From Chloroflexota bacterium (lineage in GTDB: Bacteria > Chloroflexota > Dormibacteria > Dormibacterales > Dormibacteraceae): a stretch of DNA of 34,267 nt. Positions 6,921 to 15,273 of this stretch are shown piece by piece. The notes under the pieces were generated by a model. That model saw nothing but the letters and a program-made list of their open reading frames with translations, ran no database searches and was not told the origin of the DNA. The translations under genes and the position numbers were made by a program. Positions within the stretch are counted from its first letter, which is position 1; the number at the start of each line of letters is the position of its first letter. Where the stretch lies: the NCBI GenBank assembly GCA_005881825.1, contig VBEO01000133.1, forward strand, positions 1-34,267, written 5' to 3'.

Positions 6921-8488
6921 CAGTGCCAGAAGAAGTGGCCGGCCAAGAGGCCGGTGATCAGGAGGAGAGGCGCCAGGACCTGCGCCAGCGGGGACAGCCA
7001 GGGCGGCAGCTCGATGCGCTCCGGCAACGCCAGGAAGGGGGCGGCCTGCCGTGCCGCAAGCCCGATCAACAGATCCCATCCGTCGATCAGCGCGAGGAAC
7101 GCGACGATGGAGAAAGCAGGTACAAAGTACGCCGCATCACGCTGAATGCGGCCCGCGTCCGCCGCGAACACGCCGATCGCCGTGCTGGCGACGATCAAGA
7201 TGACGCCGAGGCGGCCGGCTGGCAGGTTTCGGAGGGCCGTCAGTCCCGGATGGCGGGCGCGCGTTTCGCTCTCAGGGTCTGGCCTTTGACCGACGGCCAG
7301 GAGCAGCTGGATCGCCTCTATCGATCCCAGCGGAGCCGGATTCTTCCAGGCAGCGTGAGCCACGGCCGCCGAGACCTCTGCGTGCCAAAGCGGCGCCTCG
7401 GCCTGCGACAACGTCTTCTTCACGGTCGCCCAAGCGCTCCCTGCAGTGATTCCCAACGAACCCAAGAGCGTGACGACCAAGGCCAACACTCCGGTTGTGC
7501 TGCGTGCCGTCTCCGACAGGTACAGGGCGATGGCGGCGACCATCAGGATCAGGAAGAGCAAGAGCCCGATGCCGGTGCCGAGGAATTGCGCCGCCAAGCC
7601 GGAGATCCGCCTCACCAGGGACGCCATCGCCGCGAAGTAATAGTCGGCTCCGAGCATGTTGACGGGGTCCTTCTCGCCGGAAAGCAGTCCCCGCCAGACA
7701 TCCCCCTGCCTGCGCAGGGCCCGCTCCACGCGCTCGCGGGCGTGCTGATTCTTCCAAGCGACCGGCTGGCGTTTGCCAATCGTGGGCCGCACGATCCACA
7801 AGCCCCACCCGCCAAGCGTGGTCGCCACGGCATCCGCCGCATATGCGGGGAAGCAATCACGCATGTCGTGCAGCCAAGCCTGGATGGTGAATATCCGGCC
7901 GCCGTCGAACGCGGTAAGCAAGGCAGCGTGGAAAGCATCGGCATGGTCACCTGGCGGAGGATCCTCAGCGAGACCACGGCCTGCGGCCGCGAAGCAGGGA
8001 ATGATGGTCGACTCGGCAAGCGCCCGAGCGATGCCGTAACTCTTGCCGAGGCGAAAGTCCGCAACCGTGAGACCCGAGAGAAGCGCCTCATGAACCTGGC
8101 GAACCTGCGCGCGGAAGCTCGCAACGTCGGTCGCGGCCGCCGCCCCCTGGATCCTGGCATCGAGCTCCGCCGCGCTCAAACCGCCTGGGGTGTCAGACCA
8201 AACCGGTGGTATGTCATGACGGACCTGACGCACCAAGAGCTCTCGCCGCTGTTCGGGGTCGAGGCTGCCGATGCCGGGCAGAACATCGTCCACGATGCGT
8301 GGCTGCGCACCTCGAGGCGGAGTTCCTTCTACGCCTTCGACGCGCGTACCGCCGTCGACACCCACCTTGTCGAAGTGATAGAGCTCGGCAACATGCCACC
8401 CGAGCGCAAAAGCCATCTGTACGAGGGCCGCGTCGCAATGCGGCTCAGGTTTCTGCGAAGACTCGTCAGCCTGTGTCTTCTGTGGCAT
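6920..8488 (-). CDS. Large membrane protein with soluble N-terminal half, unknown
   Basis: The start is ATG 8488, preceded by GGAAGGGG, rather than an upstream in-frame codon. The 522-residue product has a soluble N-terminal half beginning LVQMAFALGWHVAELYHFDK, which includes the alpha-helical stretch VASFRAQVRQVHEALLSGL. The C-terminal half has five membrane segments (for example GLLLFLILMVAAIALYL and VLAPLLLITGLLAGHFFW). Coding continuity is supported by overlap with the following gene. The family is not recognised. The gene is divergent from the lipid-oxidation operon with 133 bases between the starts, so shared control is likely. A scaffold, transport or sensing role cannot be chosen from sequence. 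Confidence 0.7.
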   Translation of the reverse strand: MPQKTQADESSQKPEPHCDAALVQMAFALGWHVAELYHFDKVGVDGGTRVEGVEGTPPRGAQPRIVDDVLPGIGSLDPEQRRELLVRQVRHDIPPVWSDTPGGLSAAELDARIQGAAAATDVASFRAQVRQVHEALLSGLTVADFRLGKSYGIARALAESTIIPCFAAAGRGLAEDPPPGDHADAFHAALLTAFDGGRIFTIQAWLHDMRDCFPAYAADAVATTLGGWGLWIVRPTIGKRQPVAWKNQHARERVERALRRQGDVWRGLLSGEKDPVNMLGADYYFAAMASLVRRISGLAAQFLGTGIGLLLFLILMVAAIALYLSETARSTTGVLALVVTLLGSLGITAGSAWATVKKTLSQAEAPLWHAEVSAAVAHAAWKNPAPLGSIEAIQLLLAVGQRPDPESETRARHPGLTALRNLPAGRLGVILIVASTAIGVFAADAGRIQRDAAYFVPAFSIVAFLALIDGWDLLIGLAARQAAPFLALPERIELPPWLSPLAQVLAPLLLITGLLAGHFFWH

Positions 8489-8539
8489 CCCCTTCCCGCA
8501 GCACTGGCGGCGGCGCACACTACCCTCGGCCCAGGGACT

Positions 8540-8592
8540 TGTCAACCGACCTCACGTCACGCGGACACTGGAGCGTTTCCAATCGGTTGACA
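8540..8592. promoter_or_regulatory. Inverted repeat between divergent operons, containing -35-like boxes
   Basis: TGTCAACCGA (8540-8549) and TCGGTTGACA (8583-8592) are exact inverted copies 33 bases apart, centred between the membrane operon (start 8488) and the plus-strand operon (start 8622). Each arm contains a TTGACA -35 hexamer pointing to its own operon. On the minus strand TAGTGT lies 17 bases further on, a weak -10. On the plus strand a -10 would fall after the GGAGGTGG ribosome site at 8602-8609, so the right arm may be an operator only. Confidence 0.5.
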
Positions 8593-8621
8593 GAGCTCCG
8601 CGGAGGTGGTAGCACCTAGCC

Positions 8622-9893
8622 TTGCCCCACCAGATCGCTTTTACGGCGGTGGCGACGGTCAAGCCCGAATCTCTGGACGCTTTGCGTTCCACGCTCAGGG
8701 AGATGGCGGCCGACCCGGCAGGCAACCGACTGATCCCGTTTCACAAACTGAACGGCGTCCATTTCGCCAGGTTTTTCCTGCTCGAGCCGACAACCGATGT
8801 CGATGGACGACCCATTGCCGGCCAACTGGTCTTCATGGCCGACTGGGACGCGCCCCTCGAGCAGCGCATTCAGGAACTTGCCGAGGTTGGGACGGAAGGC
8901 CTCAGCCGCCTGTTCAGCTCATGCGAAGGCTATGCGAGCGGCGGTGGCGAGCCGGGCGCTGCCATTCAGTATCTAAGGCGGCACGCGGTTTCCAACGCGG
9001 CTGTCTATGTCAACACCATCGGCCTCAGCGCCAGCCAGGTCATCGACGAGGGGCGCTTGAGGGACGCCCTCGAGGATTACCTCGATCAAGATCCAGACCT
9101 TCGATCGGCCGGACCGGGCGCCGTTCGTCGCGCACTGGTGGACCGGGTCGCCAGCACAGCTGAGCTGAGCTGGGCAGCGCAACCCGCCGATCCCCCCGCT
9201 CTGGCCTGGAAGATTCGCGAGCTGGCCCACCTGCTCCTCGTGCCGCTGATCGGGGTGCTGCTGCTGCCCGTGATCGTGGTCGCCCTCCCGATCTGGCTCG
9301 TCGTCCTGCGGCTCCACGAGCACGCCGATGTGGCCCTGGATTCGCGGCCCGACCCCGCTCGCGTATCCGAGCTGGCGGCACTCGAGGACCACGGGCCGGT
9401 CAATCAGTTCACGGCGGCCGGCTTCATCAAAACGGGCTGGTTCCGCTCACTGACCGCCCGGCTGGTTCTGTTCCTGATCTCATACGGTGTCCGGCATATC
9501 TTCAATCGGGCCAACCTTGCCGGCGTGAAGACAATCCACTTTGCGCGCTGGACATTCATCGACGGCGGCAGGCGAGTCATCTTCGCAAGCAACTACGACG
9601 GCAGCCTGGAGAGCTACATGGACGACTTCATCGACAAGGTGGCTTGGGGGCTGAACGCAGTCTTCAGCAACGGACAGGGCTATCCCGCCACGCGCTGGCT
9701 GCTCTTTGGCGGCGCTCGCAATGAAACCGCTTTCAAGAACTACCTCCGCGCACACCAGATACCCACCCAGGTCTGGTACGCCTCTTCCAGCCAGCTCACC
9801 GCCCTCAACATCGCCAACAACCGACAGCTGCGCAGGGGCCTGCGTGGAGCAATGTCCGACGAAGCGGCGTCGGCCTGGCTGAGACGGCTGTGA
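8622..9893 (+). CDS. Membrane-anchored protein paired with DyP peroxidase, unknown function
   Basis: This 423-residue product starts at TTG 8622 after GGAGGTGG. The start is required because the first strand, IAFTAVATVKPESLDALRST, begins right after it. This strand and FARFFLLEP with QLVFMADWD suggest a ferredoxin-like alpha/beta barrel. A second half repeats the theme: GVKTIHFARWTFIDGGRRVI, then FASNYDGSLESYMDDFIDKV and ATRWLLFGGARNETAFKNYL. Between them is one long hydrophobic segment (LLLVPLIGVLLLPVIVVALPIWLVVL). The stop overlaps the DyP start (GTGA). Dimeric alpha/beta barrels bind heme or lipid oxidation products in several families, so an accessory role beside the peroxidase is plausible but unproven. 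Confidence 0.7.
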   Translation: MPHQIAFTAVATVKPESLDALRSTLREMAADPAGNRLIPFHKLNGVHFARFFLLEPTTDVDGRPIAGQLVFMADWDAPLEQRIQELAEVGTEGLSRLFSSCEGYASGGGEPGAAIQYLRRHAVSNAAVYVNTIGLSASQVIDEGRLRDALEDYLDQDPDLRSAGPGAVRRALVDRVASTAELSWAAQPADPPALAWKIRELAHLLLVPLIGVLLLPVIVVALPIWLVVLRLHEHADVALDSRPDPARVSELAALEDHGPVNQFTAAGFIKTGWFRSLTARLVLFLISYGVRHIFNRANLAGVKTIHFARWTFIDGGRRVIFASNYDGSLESYMDDFIDKVAWGLNAVFSNGQGYPATRWLLFGGARNETAFKNYLRAHQIPTQVWYASSSQLTALNIANNRQLRRGLRGAMSDEAASAWLRRL

Positions 9894-11362
9894 CGCAGGA
9901 CCCAGCCGCCCCGAAACGCGCGGCTGCAAGCGGGACTGACGGTGGGCTCGAGAACGCGGACATCCAGGGACTCGTGGCGGCCGGGTATGGCCGGCTCCCT
10001 GCAGCCAGGTACCTGTTGCTCCGTGTCCAGAATCCGGTGGCGGCCCGACTCTGGCTGGGGGAGATCGCCGACCGGCTCACCAACGCCGCCGCACCGGTCA
10101 CCCATACCGGACTCAACCTCGCCGTCACCTTTGCGGGGCTCGAGCGACTTGGCCTGTCCGCACACACGCTTGGGGGATTTCCTCCGGAGTTTGCGGAGGG
10201 GATGGTCACACCGCACAGGAGCCGGATGCTGGGGGACACGGGGGCAAGTGATCCCGCGAGATGGCGCTGGGGAAGCCTCACCTCGCGTGTCGACATTCTG
10301 CTGATGCTCTTCGCCAGCGACGAACCTACGCTCGCTGATCTCGAGGAGGCGACGGCTACCGACCTCGCCGCCGCCGGGCTCGCATCGGTGGCCAGGCTCG
10401 ACACGGTTGATCTCGGCGATCGGGAACACTTCGGATTCCGCGACGGGATCGCGCAACCCGTCATCGAGGGTTTTGGCCGCGCGGCGACCTGGCGAGACAG
10501 CATCAAGGCCGGCGAGTTCGTGCTCGGCTATCGCAATGAGTATGGGCGGTACGCGCCACGGCCAGCGGTGGCTGCGGGAGCCGACCCGAGTGGGATCCTC
10601 CCGGAGGACGTTGAGGATTCGACTGTCAGAGACTTCGGTCGCAACGGCACTTACCTCGTCTTCCGACAGCTCAGCCAGGACGTCGCCGGCTTCTGGCAGT
10701 TTGCCGAACGGGAGGCCCTCGCCAGCGGTCAAGGTTCGGCCGAGAAGCTCGCAGCCAAGATCGTCGGCCGCTGGCCGAGCGGAGCGCCGCTGGTCAGGGC
10801 GCCGGGAAGTGACGATCCGAGCCTTGGCAAGCTGAATGACTTCGACTACGGCAATGAGGATCCGAGCGGTGAGCGCTGTCCGGTGGGTGCTCACGTCCGG
10901 CGCACCAATCCGAGAGACTCACTCGACCCCTCTCCCGGAACGGACAAGTCGGTCACTCTCGTCAAACGCCATCGGATCTTGAGGAGGGGCCGTGAGTACG
11001 GGGCCCCGCTCGAGCTCAATCCCACCGGCTCCGGCCGGCCACCGGTCGATGACGGTCGGGAACGAGGTCTGCACTTCATCTGCCTCAACGCCAACCTCCG
11101 ACGGCAATTCGAGTTTGTGCACGGGACCTGGGTGGCCAGCCGCAAGTTCGCAGGACTGTACGACGACGCTGACCCGCTCATAGCGTCGCGAGGTCCTGGG
11201 AACGACGCACTCACAATCCCAGACCAGCCGTTCAGGCATCGCATCCTGCACTTGCCCCAATTCGTCACCGTGGTCGGCGGCGCTTACTTCTTTATGCCGG
11301 GCCTTCGCGCAGTCCGGTTTCTGGCGTCGATCTCCAGGAGCGGGGCCCAACCCGGCGGTTAG
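9890..11362 (+). CDS. DyP-type heme peroxidase
   Basis: This 490-residue protein carries the DyP signature GFRDG at 182-186, whose Asp185 is the distal acid, and the proximal heme ligand His335 in PVGAHVRRTNPRD. The distal Arg region is NGTYLVFRQLSQDVAGFWQF. The C-terminal LHFICLNANLRRQFEFVHGTW is typical of the family. DyP enzymes use hydrogen peroxide to oxidise dyes, phenols or, in some cases, lipid hydroperoxides. No Tat signal is present, so it is expected in the cytoplasm. It starts with GTG 9890, overlapping the previous stop by four bases, and is followed after 3 bases by a small membrane-protein gene. Its place between a membrane-anchored protein and a fatty-acid oxygenase suggests a role in peroxide chemistry on lipids. 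Confidence 0.93.
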   Translation: MTQDPAAPKRAAASGTDGGLENADIQGLVAAGYGRLPAARYLLLRVQNPVAARLWLGEIADRLTNAAAPVTHTGLNLAVTFAGLERLGLSAHTLGGFPPEFAEGMVTPHRSRMLGDTGASDPARWRWGSLTSRVDILLMLFASDEPTLADLEEATATDLAAAGLASVARLDTVDLGDREHFGFRDGIAQPVIEGFGRAATWRDSIKAGEFVLGYRNEYGRYAPRPAVAAGADPSGILPEDVEDSTVRDFGRNGTYLVFRQLSQDVAGFWQFAEREALASGQGSAEKLAAKIVGRWPSGAPLVRAPGSDDPSLGKLNDFDYGNEDPSGERCPVGAHVRRTNPRDSLDPSPGTDKSVTLVKRHRILRRGREYGAPLELNPTGSGRPPVDDGRERGLHFICLNANLRRQFEFVHGTWVASRKFAGLYDDADPLIASRGPGNDALTIPDQPFRHRILHLPQFVTVVGGAYFFMPGLRAVRFLASISRSGAQPGG

Positions 11363-11365
11363 GCT

Positions 11366-11806
11366 GTGAGAGTGCCGAGGCGTCGAGTCCAGGCAGGCAA
11401 CGGATTGGGGCACTTAGCCTGGAAGGCGTTGGCGGGCATCATGTTCGTCAACGGCTCTTTGGGCATCCTGGCGCCCCGGTTCCTGATTCGCAGCCTGGGA
11501 GTCAAGCCCGACCTGGAGCCGGGCATGATCTATGTCTTCCGCATGTTCGGGATTAGGACTCTCTTCATCGCCATCGACCTGGTTCGGCGGCCGGATGAGC
11601 GCCAGCGATCGATGAGAGAAGGAATCATCGTCCACGCGACCGATGCCTCTGTCGCGCTCACGGCGGCGATGCTCGGACAGTTGCCCGCCCGGCCGGCCAT
11701 CATGGTGGCGGGCCTGTCGACCCTCAACACGATCCTTGCCGTCGTCGGCGCGCGCGTCGACACTCGACCGGATCGAGGGTCAACCGGCATAAGGCAGGCG
11801 AGATGA
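11366..11806 (+). CDS. Small membrane protein in the lipid-oxidation operon, unknown
   Basis: The product (146 residues, GTG start at 11366) has hydrophobic helices at LAWKALAGIMFVNGSLGILA, MIYVFRMFGIRTLFIAIDLV, and two further ones around VALTAAMLGQL and IMVAGLSTLNTILAVVGA. It resembles small DUF4267-like membrane proteins in layout only. The final ATGA overlaps the next gene start at 11803, so its translation is coupled to the heme oxygenase gene. A membrane partner for the oxygenase is possible, but no direct evidence shows it. Confidence 0.65.
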   Translation: MRVPRRRVQAGNGLGHLAWKALAGIMFVNGSLGILAPRFLIRSLGVKPDLEPGMIYVFRMFGIRTLFIAIDLVRRPDERQRSMREGIIVHATDASVALTAAMLGQLPARPAIMVAGLSTLNTILAVVGARVDTRPDRGSTGIRQAR

Positions 11807-13614
11807 GGGTTCCGCCCTTTCGTCCTTCCCTGCCACTGAGGATCTTTGCCTCGATTGCGGAGAGGATCGACCGCTCATCGGGTTGGTCCCAGCCGCCGCC
11901 CCTCATCGGCGCACTGCTGCTGGGCGGCCTGCGGACCCGGCTCCGACAGCGGAACCTGCACGACACTTCCGGGCTTCCGGCGACCAAGAGTCCCGCCCTG
12001 GTGATCAAAGGGGACTCATATCTGACCGCGCGCACGCCCGACGGCAGCTTCAACGACCTCGACGAGCCCGGGATGGGCCGCGCCGGCGCGCGCTTCGGTC
12101 GCAACGTCCCCAGCGATGCCACCAGCTTGCCCGACCGGACAACCCTCCTCACCCCCAACCCGCGGCTTGTCAGCCGGCGGCTGATGACGAGGGAGACGTT
12201 CATCCCCGCCTCAACCCTGAACCTTCTGGCAGCCGCCTGGCTGCAGTTCAACGTCCACGATTGGCTTGCTCACGGCAAGAACCGCAAGGCCGACCCGTGG
12301 CAGATCGACCTGGAAGAGGGCGACCCCTGGCCGCACAAGCCCATGACCATACTGCGCACCCGCCATGACCCTACTAGCAGGCCGGAGGCCAATCCGCCGA
12401 CGTTCATCAACCAGGCCAGCGCCTGGTGGGACGCGTCGCAGCTCTACGGCAGCGATGAGAAGGTCCAGAAGCAGGTTCGTGCGGGCGTCGATGGCAAGCT
12501 GAAGGTGGATCGGGACGGTCTGCTGCCGGTCGATCCCAAGACCGGAGTCGAGATCACCGGCGTCTCGGGGAACTGGTGGATCGGGCTCGAGCTGATGCAC
12601 ACCGTATTCACCCTCGAGCACAACGCCATCTGCGAACACCTCAAGCGCGAGTACCCGAGATGGTCCGACCAGGAACTGTTCGATCGAGCGCGCTTGATCA
12701 ACGCGGCCCTGATTGCCAAGATCCACACGGTCGAATGGACGCCCGGCATCCTCGGGCATCCCACCCTGCACCTTGCGATGCGCACGAACTGGTGGGGACT
12801 CGCGGGCGAGGCAGTTCACCGCATCCTCGGCCGCATCAGCAAGAGTGAGATCGTCAGTGGCATACCCGGCGCGGAGACGCAGCACTTCGGGGTGCCCTAC
12901 TCCATCACTGAAGAGTTCGTGGCTGTGTACCGGATGCATCCCCTGATCCGTGACACATATGAATTCCTGGACGCCGCTAGCAACCGGCCGATCGAGCAAC
13001 GGTCCTTCCCCGAGGTCGCCTTCAAGAACGCACGCCTGGTGCTCGATAGAGTCGGTGTCGAGAACGCGCTCTACTCGTGTGGACTGATGAACCCGGGCGC
13101 CATCACGCTCCACAACTTTCCAAAGGCCATGCAGCAGCTCGAGGAGCCGGACGGCACGCTGGCCGATCTCGCGGCGATCGACATCATGCGCACGCGAGAG
13201 CGGGGCGTGCCACGCTACAACGCCTTCCGGCGCTTCCTGCACAAGGCTCCCCTGCGCCGGTTCGACGAACTCTCCGATAACCCGGAATGGGTCGAGCAGA
13301 TCCGCTCCGTCTACAACAATGAGATTGACGCTGTCGATCTGATGGTGGGGCTCTACGCCGAGCCTCTACCGCCTGGCTTCGGCTTCAGCGACACCGCATT
13401 TCGCATCTTCATCTTGATGGCGTCGAGACGGCTGAACAGCGATCGCTTTTACACCAGGGACTTCACGCCCGAGGTTTACACGCCGGTCGGCATGCGGTGG
13501 CTCGACGAGAATGGATTTGCCTCGGTCCTGCTCCGGCACTTCCCAGCCCTGAGGCCGGCGCTCCGGGGCCTGCGCAATCCATTCGCGCCCTGGCAGCCGG
13601 TTCAGCGTGCCTGA
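11803..13614 (+). CDS. Animal-heme-peroxidase-type fatty acid oxygenase (alpha-dioxygenase/PGHS-like)
   Basis: The 603-residue protein belongs to the heme peroxidase superfamily that includes prostaglandin H synthase and plant alpha-dioxygenases. The distal His152 is in WLQFNVHDWLAH. The proximal motif is EEFVAVYRMHPLIRD, with His379 as heme ligand and Tyr376 three residues before it, matching the catalytic radical Tyr-x-x-His spacing of PGHS and alpha-DOX. INQASAWWDASQLYGSD is also typical of the alpha-DOX branch. Simple peroxidases lack that Tyr, so fatty-acid hydrogen abstraction and oxygenation is the likely reaction. No signal peptide is present. It overlaps the upstream gene (ATGA) and the patatin downstream (TGATG), linking it tightly to lipase action. 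Substrate and regiochemistry cannot be read from the sequence. Confidence 0.88.
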   Translation: MRVPPFRPSLPLRIFASIAERIDRSSGWSQPPPLIGALLLGGLRTRLRQRNLHDTSGLPATKSPALVIKGDSYLTARTPDGSFNDLDEPGMGRAGARFGRNVPSDATSLPDRTTLLTPNPRLVSRRLMTRETFIPASTLNLLAAAWLQFNVHDWLAHGKNRKADPWQIDLEEGDPWPHKPMTILRTRHDPTSRPEANPPTFINQASAWWDASQLYGSDEKVQKQVRAGVDGKLKVDRDGLLPVDPKTGVEITGVSGNWWIGLELMHTVFTLEHNAICEHLKREYPRWSDQELFDRARLINAALIAKIHTVEWTPGILGHPTLHLAMRTNWWGLAGEAVHRILGRISKSEIVSGIPGAETQHFGVPYSITEEFVAVYRMHPLIRDTYEFLDAASNRPIEQRSFPEVAFKNARLVLDRVGVENALYSCGLMNPGAITLHNFPKAMQQLEEPDGTLADLAAIDIMRTRERGVPRYNAFRRFLHKAPLRRFDELSDNPEWVEQIRSVYNNEIDAVDLMVGLYAEPLPPGFGFSDTAFRIFILMASRRLNSDRFYTRDFTPEVYTPVGMRWLDENGFASVLLRHFPALRPALRGLRNPFAPWQPVQRA

Positions 13615-14642
13615 TGGCCGCTGACGCGCCGGTGGCCGGGCAGAGCACCGCCCGCGCCGGGGAGGGCAAAGCTGTCCGCACCATCCTCTCCCTCGATGGT
13701 GGCGGCATGCGCGGGATCATCCCGGCCATCGTCCTGGCCGAGATCGAACACCGCTCGAAGCGAGCGATCCCCGAGCTGTTCGATGTGGTCGCGGGGACCT
13801 CGACCGGGGGAATCATCGCCGTTGGACTGACGGTGCCGGGCCGCGACGGCGGTCCCAAGTACCGATCTCGAGACATGATCCAGCTCTACGAGGAGCACGG
13901 TGCCGAGATCTTCCACAGCCAGGCCTGGCGCAAGGCGCTGTCCTGGGTGCACGGCGCCGCCTACTCGCCGGTCGCACTCGAACGGCTGCTGCAGGAGTAC
14001 GCGGGCGACGCGCTGCTCAGCCAGGCGGTGACCGGCCTGCTGGTGACGGCCTGGGAGCTACGGACCCGCGCAGCCTGGTTCTTCAGACGGGCCCAAGCTC
14101 GCACCGACCCGTCCAAGGATGTGCTGCTGCGAGACATCGCTCGCGCCACCTCGGCTGCGCCCACGTACTTTCCACCGATGAGGCGGCCGGCACCTGACGG
14201 GCAGGGCGATTACGCCCTGGTCGACGGCGGGGTGTTCGCCAATAATCCTGGCATGGCCGCGTGGGTCGACGCCCACGAGGGCGCGAAGCCCGGACAGAAG
14301 GTCTTCATGGTCTCGATCGGCACCGGTTCTGCCGATGATCCGATCACGTACTCGCAAGCCCTCGGCTGGGGCAAGCTGTTCTGGGCTCAACCGGTTGTCG
14401 GAGTGGTCCTTGACGGTTCCTCAGACACCGTGGAGCACGAGCTGGGTCAACTTCTCGGGCCGGCCGAATACCACCGTTTTCAGACAGCCATTCCCGTCGC
14501 AAACCGGGCGATGGACGATGCATCACCGTCCAATCTGCAGGCGCTGAGGGACATCGCCCAGGCCATGATCCAGACGCGCAACGCCGACCTCGATGCCATC
14601 TGCGCGCGGCTCTTGCACCTGGCGGGCCTCGCGCAATCCTGA
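13614..14642 (+). CDS. Patatin-like phospholipase
   Basis: This 342-residue protein has the full patatin set: oxyanion loop DGGGMRG at 28-34, nucleophile Ser63 in GTSTGG, and catalytic Asp204 in VDGGVFANNP. The start ATG 13614 overlaps the stop of the oxygenase gene (TGATG), so the two are probably translated together. Patatins hydrolyse phospholipids or galactolipids to free fatty acids, the substrate class of the enzyme encoded just before it. There is no signal peptide or membrane segment, fitting a cytosolic, membrane-associated enzyme. Patatins also serve as CBASS effectors, but no nucleotide cyclase is nearby, so that role is not favoured here. Confidence 0.93.
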   Translation: MAADAPVAGQSTARAGEGKAVRTILSLDGGGMRGIIPAIVLAEIEHRSKRAIPELFDVVAGTSTGGIIAVGLTVPGRDGGPKYRSRDMIQLYEEHGAEIFHSQAWRKALSWVHGAAYSPVALERLLQEYAGDALLSQAVTGLLVTAWELRTRAAWFFRRAQARTDPSKDVLLRDIARATSAAPTYFPPMRRPAPDGQGDYALVDGGVFANNPGMAAWVDAHEGAKPGQKVFMVSIGTGSADDPITYSQALGWGKLFWAQPVVGVVLDGSSDTVEHELGQLLGPAEYHRFQTAIPVANRAMDDASPSNLQALRDIAQAMIQTRNADLDAICARLLHLAGLAQS

Positions 14643-14696
14643 AGATGGACATGTCGGATCTGACGCCAGTACGGGAAGCTGCGAGGTAGAAGAAGC

Positions 14697-15146
14697 ATGG
14701 CTTACAAGGTGGAGAGTCTTCTGGAAATGTCTCAGGACGAGCTCGACCGGCTGTTCCGGGAGAGCCCGGCGGGTGACATACCTGTTGGAGAAGCGAAGGG
14801 AACCGCGATCATCGCCCCCGGCACCGAGCTCTCTGAGATCGCGGCCAAGTTCATTCACATCTTCGCCTGGCATGGCAAGGTCTTCGATCCGGTCTCCGGC
14901 ACCCTGAAGAACGAGATCCTGCCGATTCCGGTCGAGGCCATCGCGGCACGAGTGTTCAAGGCGCCCAGCTGGATCGACAACAACGAATGCGTCGTGCTCG
15001 ACTACTCGCAGACGTCGCTGATCGCCCACCACATCCGCGATGAGATCCGCCTGATCGCGCCCGGCACCTACCTGGGCATCGTCTTCTGGGACCGCGACCG
15101 CCTGATCAACTTCGCGCTCCAGTTCGCCGCGGCGCCACCAGCCTAG
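14697..15146 (+). CDS. Small beta-rich protein, last gene of the lipid-oxidation operon
   Basis: This 149-residue protein starts at ATG 14697 with GAGGT nine bases upstream, 54 bases after the patatin stop. It contains GTAIIAPGTELSEIAAKFIH, then WIDNNECVVLDYSQTS, DEIRLIAPGTYLGIVFWDRD and the ending LINFALQF. Its alternating strands resemble a small lipocalin- or cyclase-like barrel, but no named family is recognised. The DYSxTS...IRDEI..IAPGTYLGIV pattern looks like a conserved core. Position suggests binding or conversion of the lipid product, which is inference only. Confidence 0.75.
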   Translation: MAYKVESLLEMSQDELDRLFRESPAGDIPVGEAKGTAIIAPGTELSEIAAKFIHIFAWHGKVFDPVSGTLKNEILPIPVEAIAARVFKAPSWIDNNECVVLDYSQTSLIAHHIRDEIRLIAPGTYLGIVFWDRDRLINFALQFAAAPPA

Positions 15147-15273
15147 GGTCTCCCATGTCCCGAGTGGGCGAGAGCCGAGATGAGAATCGTCCTCCCGCCG
15201 CCGCGCGGAAGGCAAGAGGTATCACGGCGCTTCGAGGTATTGGAATCTCGGGCACTGGACAGCCCAATAGGGG

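Noticed and set aside
13614..14642. Patatin as a CBASS effector
   Set aside because: No cGAS-like nucleotidyltransferase or accessory gene is in the window, and the gene is translationally linked to a fatty acid oxygenase.
15147..15273. Small gene between the convergent operons (ATG near 15155)
   Set aside because: No ribosome site, and the frame runs antisense into the catalase-like gene. Treated as a gap between convergent operons.
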